Shown here piece by piece: positions 5,754 through 8,135 of a DNA stretch of 8,135 bases; positions within the stretch are counted from its first letter, which is position 1, and each line of letters opens with the position of its first letter. Where the stretch lies: assembly GCA_021443945.1 (NCBI GenBank), contig JABUSF010000006.1, forward strand, positions 173,343 through 181,477, read 5' to 3'. The position numbers and the translations under genes are program-made. The notes beneath the pieces were generated by a model that worked only from the letters and a program-made list of their open reading frames with translations, had not been told where the DNA came from and made no database searches. The stretch comes from Ileibacterium sp. (GTDB lineage Bacteria; Bacillota_I; Bacilli_A; Erysipelotrichales; Erysipelotrichaceae).

Positions 5754-5782
5754 AGTTTAGTCTTTTGATGTGTTTTTGAAAA
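5754..5782 (-). promoter_or_regulatory. Weak candidate promoter of udk
   Basis: On the minus strand TTTTCA (5782-5777) and TAAACT (5759-5754) are 17 bases apart, just behind the rpiA terminator. The matches to consensus are modest (-10 4 of 6); the position is the main support. Confidence 0.3.
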
Positions 5783-5792
5783 TCAACACTCC

Positions 5793-5815
5793 AAAAAAAG
5801 GCCCCTTTCGGGGCC
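5793..5815 (-). terminator. Rho-independent terminator after the rpiA-like gene
   Basis: On the minus strand GGCCCC and GGGGCC enclose a GAAA tetraloop (stem 5800-5805 with 5810-5815), followed by seven T residues (5799-5793). It begins 14 bases beyond the stop of the gene. Confidence 0.92.
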
Positions 5816-5829
5816 GCAAGCTTAAACGG

Positions 5830-6489
5830 TTATCCTTCGAAGGTCTCTACACCTTCAGCGCTGTAAACCAGAGCGGTTGTCTTCAGTCCGGTAAAGAGGG
5901 AAGTCTCAATGACGCCTGGAATTTCACAAATGGCATCATTCAGTTCTTTTACGCTTTTGACGTCTTTAAAGTCCGCATACAGAATGTAGTTTCCGCAGGA
6001 ACTGATGTATGGCTCTGATGAATCTGTTTTGGCTGCGTGTACCAGAGCCCCCATGTCAGCCAGTTTCCTGGATGCGTAACTGAAGGCTGGCTTCACTACT
6101 TCCACCTGTACAGGCAGGCTGTCGGTAATGACGCTTCCAAAATCACTCTTGTTCACAAACACGATAAAACGGTCTGCCATGGAAGCAATCAGTTTGTTTT
6201 CCACCAGCATCATTGGATCGGTTTTGGATCCGCTCAGATCTTTGTCTGCAAAATTGAGACAGTCAAAGGTAAAGTCCAGGTGGTCCACCATCCAGGTTGG
6301 AACCACGTCCAGATCTCTTTGTTTTGCCTTGATGGCGGTGGCCATAGAGTTGGTGCAGATTTTCAGCCCTGGAATGTTTTTCATGGCTATGAATTCGATC
6401 AGGCATTCAATGGCTTTGCCGGAGCCCAAACCGATGGTCATATAATCACGAATGTAGCTTAAAGCCGCTTCAGCAGCATGTCTTTCCAT
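5830..6489 (-). CDS. Divergent RpiA-family protein (ribose-5-phosphate isomerase A homologue)
   Basis: 219 residues, the same length as E. coli RpiA, which interconverts ribose 5-phosphate and ribulose 5-phosphate. The fold is recognisable throughout: helix AALSYI then TIGLGSG (18-24), the VDHLDF-TFD strand (68-76), NKLIASMADRFIVFV (98-112), LPVQVEVV (125-132) and the end IPGVIETSLF (190-199). Active-site positions deviate. The phosphate loop GTGSTA reads GSGKAI. DGADE becomes DCLNF (76-80). KGGG becomes KTDP (89-92). The REK motif with the catalytic Glu reads ENK (97-99), placing Asn98 at the Glu position in a gap-free alignment. It may be a divergent isomerase, an enzyme for another sugar phosphate, or a sensor. 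An ideal AGGAGG stands 7 bases before the ATG. Upstream gene ends 83 bases away without a clear terminator. Confidence 0.8.
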   Translation of the reverse strand: MERHAAEAALSYIRDYMTIGLGSGKAIECLIEFIAMKNIPGLKICTNSMATAIKAKQRDLDVVPTWMVDHLDFTFDCLNFADKDLSGSKTDPMMLVENKLIASMADRFIVFVNKSDFGSVITDSLPVQVEVVKPAFSYASRKLADMGALVHAAKTDSSEPYISSCGNYILYADFKDVKSVKELNDAICEIPGVIETSLFTGLKTTALVYSAEGVETFEG

Positions 6490-6513
6490 AATTCAACCTC
6501 CTGTAACAAGAGT

Positions 6514-6522
6514 ATTTTAACA
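6514..6522 (-). promoter_or_regulatory. Candidate extended -10 promoter of the rpiA-like gene
   Basis: On the minus strand TGTTAAAAT (6522-6514) fits the extended -10 form TGnTAnAAT-like, with TAAAAT 5 of 6. No good -35 is seen. The leader would be only about 18 bases. Read-through from the oxidoreductase gene is also possible. Confidence 0.35.
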
Positions 6523-6572
6523 TCGCAGAGAAGGGGAAAGATTACTGCTGACCTTGTGATTTGAAAAGCACG

Positions 6573-7607
6573 TTAATGCAGAGAGCGAACGCCTTTTTCC
6601 AGCATTTCCATTTGCGCCAGTGTCTGCTCAGGTGTGACCAGCTGCTCTTTGCCGTTCATGATGGATTCATAGACGGCATCGTAAAAACGGGCATAGTCCC
6701 CAGGTTCGGATACCACTTTCTCTTCATGATAGGTTCCGGCTTCATCGTAATAGGTCAGAGTTCCGTAATGTTCAGGACGGTCCAGGCCAAAGTCTTTGTT
6801 TACAGGCATATAGAACTTTTTCAGATCGTCTTCCTGACGGTCTTTTGTTTCCTTGACAAACATGCCTCTTGTTCCGTAAACGACAAAACTGGGTCTGGAT
6901 TTTACCCGGAAATAGCTGGATTTGACAGAGACTTTGAAGTTTTTATAGTAGAGATCCAGATCAAAGTAGTCGTTCATTCTTCCCGGACCAAGCAGCTGTC
7001 TCACATCATAATGGACATCATCCGGCAGACCGAAATAGCTCAGAACCTGATCCAGAGTATGACAGGCGTGGCCGTACAAAAAGGAGGTGTCAGCGCTGTA
7101 TTCATGACAGTTTTCGGAGATTTCCGGACGGTAGTAGTCAAAATGCATTTCCGCTTCCAGCAGATCCCCCAGGACATCGGACTCGATAACCTTCTGGACA
7201 GTCAGAAAATCGGAGTCAAACCGACGGTTTTGATAAGCAGAGCAGAACAGGCCTTTTTCTTTGGCCAGATCAAACAGTTCTCTGGCCTGTTCATACGTTT
7301 GCGTAAAAGGCTTTTCCACCAGGACGTTTTTTCCGGCTTCCAAAGCCATTTTGGCATATTCATAATGGGAATCCTGTCGGGTGCAGACGACAACAAGATC
7401 GATGTCATCATCTTCGAGAATGTCCGTCAGGTCGGTGGTATAGTTTACACCCTGGAGCGGTGCCCATGCATCCCGAGAGGGGCTGCGGCGCCAGATGGTT
7501 TTGATTTCCATTTTTTCCGGACGCTGCAGAATAAAAGGTACATGGTATCGGTTCGTACTTTTCCCATTGCCGATCATGGCAATCTTCATTTTTTGATCAT
7601 TCGTCAT
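6573..7607 (-). CDS. Gfo/Idh/MocA-family oxidoreductase, YhhX-like
   Basis: 344 residues, usual family length. The Rossmann region MIGNGKSTNRYHVPF (11-25) binds NAD(P). CTRQDSHYEYA (75-85) and the hallmark EKP (98-100) close the cofactor domain. QNRRFDSDF (126-134), HFDYYRP (155-161) and GHACHTLDQ (179-187, with the probable catalytic His183) belong to the C-terminal substrate domain. This set of blocks closely resembles E. coli YhhX as I recall it, a member without an established substrate. The family usually oxidises or reduces hydroxyl groups of sugars, inositols or sugar acids. The frame extends upstream to an ATG at 7649, but I use 7607: AGAGGTG is 4-10 bases before it, and a promoter lies across 7649. 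A neighbour of the rpiA-like gene, which supports a role in sugar metabolism (inference). Confidence 0.9.
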   Translation of the reverse strand: MTNDQKMKIAMIGNGKSTNRYHVPFILQRPEKMEIKTIWRRSPSRDAWAPLQGVNYTTDLTDILEDDDIDLVVVCTRQDSHYEYAKMALEAGKNVLVEKPFTQTYEQARELFDLAKEKGLFCSAYQNRRFDSDFLTVQKVIESDVLGDLLEAEMHFDYYRPEISENCHEYSADTSFLYGHACHTLDQVLSYFGLPDDVHYDVRQLLGPGRMNDYFDLDLYYKNFKVSVKSSYFRVKSRPSFVVYGTRGMFVKETKDRQEDDLKKFYMPVNKDFGLDRPEHYGTLTYYDEAGTYHEEKVVSEPGDYARFYDAVYESIMNGKEQLVTPEQTLAQMEMLEKGVRSLH

Positions 7608-7647
7608 AAAACACCTCTCTGTCCATTTTTTGTTCTCTTCTCTTTTC

Positions 7648-7675
7648 ATGGTATCTGTTCGACTGAAAATGGCAA
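7648..7675 (-). promoter_or_regulatory. Candidate promoter of the oxidoreductase gene
   Basis: On the minus strand TTGCCA (7675-7670, 5 of 6) and TACCAT (7653-7648, 4 of 6) are 16 bases apart. The start near 7641 leaves a leader of about 34 bases. It lies immediately downstream of the 7683-7702 terminator. Confidence 0.5.
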
Positions 7676-7702
7676 AGAAAAACCGCCGGATGGTGCCGGC
7701 GG
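7676..7702 (-). terminator. Orphan minus-strand terminator
   Basis: CCGCCGG (minus, 7702-7696) and CCGGCGG (7689-7683) form a 7-bp all-GC stem around a 6-base loop, followed by TTTTTC on the minus strand. No protein gene on the minus strand ends before it: the nearest has its own terminator at 8037-8065. It may end a small RNA or act as an attenuator for the oxidoreductase gene. Confidence 0.75.
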
Positions 7703-8036
7703 CAAGAGGAAAATACAGGGTTTGTTCGGTCTTGTATTTTCAAAAGGAATGAGAATGTTCTGCGTGATTCTTTAAGGGCAGGGAGAAAGGAAGAATCGAA
7801 TGCTGAATGTGTTCTCAAGGCAGTTGTTTTGTGAGGAATTGCGGATTTTATAAGTCCGGTTGTTCGTCTTTATGAGTCGATGGAATCATCCTTTCGTTCT
7901 TGTGTTCTTAAAAACTTCTTGATTGATGGCTTCAGTATAGGACAGGCTGCTTAACATCTGATTACTTCTTCATTAAGGATTTGAGAACGAAATCAAAAAA
8001 AATACACAACACACCGATCGGATGAAAAAAGAAAAC
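7703..8036 (-). ncRNA. Possible small RNA or structured leader (tentative)
   Basis: About 330 bases without a credible protein gene, lying on the minus strand between two terminators. Hairpins on the minus strand include GAAAATACA with TGTATTTTC (7709-7717/7733-7741), GATTCTT with AAGAATC (7766-7772/7791-7797) and CGGA with TCCG near 7843-7858. A poor promoter candidate is TTTCAT/TATTTT with the -10 at 7999-8004; another -10-like TATACT is at 7934-7939. I do not recognise a known riboswitch or T-box. The call rests on the unexplained terminator and the absence of genes. Confidence 0.3.
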
Positions 8037-8065
8037 GGCCGCATTCGATCCAGCGGAATGCGGCC
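8037..8065 (-). terminator. Terminator of the gene entering from the right edge
   Basis: GGCCGCATTC (8037-8046) and GAATGCGGCC (8056-8065) make a perfect 10-bp stem with a 9-base loop. On the minus strand it is followed by GTTTTCTTTTTT. Confidence 0.88.
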
Positions 8066-8080
8066 ATGTTGGTGTCTGAC

Positions 8081-8135
8081 TTATTTTTTCAGCAGAGGGG
8101 ATACCCGTTTGTAAAGAAGAGCCGTCACAAGGGAG
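8081..8135 (-). CDS. 3' end of an unidentified gene (truncated by window edge)
   Basis: On the minus strand one frame stays open from the window edge to TAA at 8083-8081 and encodes 17 residues, SLVTALLYKRVSPLLKK. A strong terminator begins 15 bases after the stop, which is the main reason to think this is a genuine gene end. The hydrophobic then basic tail could belong to a membrane protein, but the piece is too short to identify. Confidence 0.5.
   Translation of the reverse strand, partial: SLVTALLYKRVSPLLKK

Noticed and set aside
7676..7741. Attenuator with antiterminator for the oxidoreductase
   Set aside because: No upstream segment complementary to the 5' arm of the terminator (CCGCCGG) was found, so a classical antiterminator is not visible. 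Kept only as an alternative.
6561..7775. A 404-codon open frame on the + strand
   Set aside because: It lies exactly antisense to the oxidoreductase, whose motifs are unmistakable. It has no ribosome site and its translation is full of Phe, Ile and His as expected from a reverse reading.
7800..7853. A 17-residue + strand frame in the non-coding stretch, with a purine-rich region before it
   Set aside because: The purine run AGAAAGGAAG is a loose ribosome site, but no promoter or terminator on + surrounds it and the peptide shows no recognisable character.
1..8135. CRISPR arrays, tRNA, rRNA, transposons, toxin-antitoxin pairs or phage genes
   Set aside because: No regularly spaced repeats, tRNA-like cloverleaf, transposase motifs or paired small toxin/antitoxin frames were seen on reading both strands.

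Overview
The window looks like ordinary chromosomal DNA from a mid-GC Bacillota (Firmicutes) anaerobe. Ribosome binding sites are strong AGGAGG/AAGGAG types, intergenic gaps are short, Rho-independent terminators are frequent, and one secreted protein has a Gram-positive style signal peptide. Several protein variants (a cyclase-family hydrolase, a CxxC HIT protein, a YhhX-like oxidoreductase, a YedF-like DsrE protein) resemble those of gut Clostridia or Erysipelotrichia, but I cannot place the organism more closely. I see no phage, IS, CRISPR, tRNA or rRNA feature.

Left part, + strand. The window opens inside the C-terminus of a MATE-type transporter closed by a strong terminator (386-421). 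A candidate promoter (424-452) then leads to a likely three-gene operon: an SDR oxidoreductase (519-1241), a small DsrE/YedF-like protein (1349-1699) and a Nudix hydrolase (1699-2127) that overlaps its predecessor at TAATG. A bidirectional terminator separates this operon from a convergent HIT-family gene on the minus strand (2176-2607). A cyclase-family metal hydrolase on + (2892-3644) is divergent from the HIT gene. It is convergent, across a second bidirectional terminator, with a small secreted cysteine-containing protein (3799-4311, minus).

Right part, minus strand. Read in the direction of transcription: the 3' tip of an unidentified gene (8081-8135), its terminator, about 330 bp without a gene but ending in an apparently ownerless terminator, a Gfo/Idh/MocA oxidoreductase of YhhX type (6573-7607), an RpiA homologue (5830-6489) with its own terminator, uridine kinase (5098-5730), and a 74-residue protein of unknown function directly behind it (4868-5092). 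A long stretch without a convincing gene follows (4312-4867), with a terminator hairpin for the uridine kinase unit.

The genes suggest housekeeping and scavenging: nucleoside salvage (uridine kinase), nucleotide-pool cleaning (Nudix), nucleotide hydrolysis (HIT), sugar-phosphate metabolism (RpiA-like, Gfo/Idh/MocA). I found no multi-gene novel system. The points most worth a second look are the RpiA homologue whose active-site positions are largely replaced, the non-coding 7703-8036 stretch with an orphan terminator and alternative long-range pairings, the DsrE protein with both family cysteines changed to serine, and the two small unknown proteins.
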